The notes under the pieces were generated by a model, which did not search any database, was not told where the DNA came from, and saw only the letters and a list, made by a program, of their open reading frames with translations. Below, piece after piece: positions 63,720-64,000 of a stretch of 64,000 nucleotides of DNA (position 1 is its first letter; every line of letters begins with the position of its first letter). The position numbers were made by a program, and so were the translations under genes. The stretch covers positions 1-64,000 of the forward strand of contig CAZPDP010000009.1 of the NCBI GenBank assembly GCA_964585385.1, read 5' to 3'. The stretch is from JAGXLC01 sp964585385 (GTDB lineage Bacteria > Bacteroidota > Bacteroidia > Bacteroidales > UBA12077).

Positions 63720-64000
63720 TTATTTGTCGTCTTTTAATAATTGGTCTATATTATCTATGTAATCAAGGGAATCGTCTATATAGAATCGCAACTCTGGTAT
63801 TTTTCTTACCTGGTTCCGAATCCGGTTTCCCAGTTCATACCTAATTTCGCTTCCCTTATCCCTGATTAATTGCAAAGTTGATTCTTTGTTTTCGCTTGGA
63901 TATATACTTAAATATACCTTAGCAATCTGAAGGTCAGGAGATATACGCACTACTGTAACAGTAATCATCTTGCCTTCAAACATGCTCCTGCTGTTCTTTT
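63720..64000 (-). CDS. rbfA: Ribosome-binding factor A (5' end outside window)
   Basis: The C-terminal 93 codons or so of RbfA, a KH-type factor that binds the 30S subunit during 16S rRNA maturation and cold adaptation. The frame runs to the window edge without a stop. Typical segments are ITVTVVRISPDLQIAKVYLS, RYELGNRIRNQVRKIPELRF and FYIDDSLDYIDNIDQLLK. The Met at 63983 lies within the family core (NSRSMFEGKM), so the true start is further upstream, beyond 64000. Confidence 0.92.
   Translation of the reverse strand, partial: KNSRSMFEGKMITVTVVRISPDLQIAKVYLSIYPSENKESTLQLIRDKGSEIRYELGNRIRNQVRKIPELRFYIDDSLDYIDNIDQLLKDDK

Overview
The window is a chromosomal stretch of a Bacteroidota bacterium. 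The evidence is: type IX secretion (T9SS) cargo with type A and type B C-terminal sorting domains, a PorP/SprF-family protein, Bacteroidota-style promoter motifs (TAnnTTTG), a tRNA gene without an encoded CCA end, DUF4296 and Ig-like lipoproteins, and an AT-rich background. The gene set would suit a gliding or surface-active, Bacteroidales/Marinilabiliales-like organism; the finer placement is inference. The sequence is a scaffold, because a run of exactly 100 N lies inside a repetitive gene.

Layout. 0-3 kb: secreted cyclophilin, CNT nucleoside transporter, bifunctional-nuclease-family protein (all minus). 3.2-11.8 kb: a 2837-residue secreted PKD-array protein with a type A sorting domain. 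11.9-14.2 kb: TPR/SpoIIE phosphatase. 14.5-17.5 kb: glycosyltransferase, OppC-type permease, small unknown protein (plus). 17.5-21.5 kb: two-gene ABC exporter and RecQ (minus). 22-24.5 kb: kdsD, tatC, lptB (plus), followed by a deletion-type pseudogene and tRNA-Leu(TAG). 25.2-28.6 kb: the protein quality-control cluster tig, clpP, clpX. 28.7-33.2 kb: a gingipain-like C25 protease. 33.5-35.7 kb: thiamine-binding-type protein and Ig-like lipoprotein. 35.8-40.1 kb: lgt, TolC-like protein, adaptor lipoprotein, coiled-coil membrane protein. 40.4-42.8 kb: acyl-CoA synthetase and ispD. 42.8-44.7 kb: universal stress protein and a degenerate metallopeptidase-like protein. 45-48.4 kb: asnS, rpoN, PAP2-like membrane protein. 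48.5-52 kb: glycosyltransferase, radical SAM, amidohydrolase, DUF4296 lipoprotein. 52.1-62.2 kb: a PorP/SprF-like protein behind a giant SprB-like adhesin. 62.5-64 kb: FtsX-type permease and rbfA, which runs off the window.

How the parts fit. Envelope biogenesis dominates. lgt modifies the lipoproteins encoded nearby, kdsD and lptB serve LPS synthesis and export, and tatC handles folded-protein export. The three very large secreted proteins (PKD array, C25 protease, SprB-like adhesin) all carry T9SS sorting domains. The SprB-like gene sits 3 bp upstream of its PorP/SprF-like partner, as in known gliding-adhesin loci.

The most notable non-coding features are a structured intergenic repeat in three copies (one supplies the stop codon of the cyclophilin), a 128-bp imperfect palindrome, and a 152-bp MITE-like element with perfect 18-bp terminal inverted repeats. 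There is also a GC-rich 534-bp Ig-domain tandem repeat, and the assembly broke inside it. I saw no CRISPR array, prophage, defence island or clearly new multigene system. The best candidates for something undescribed are the repeat elements, the Ig cassette amplification and the degenerate metallopeptidase family member.
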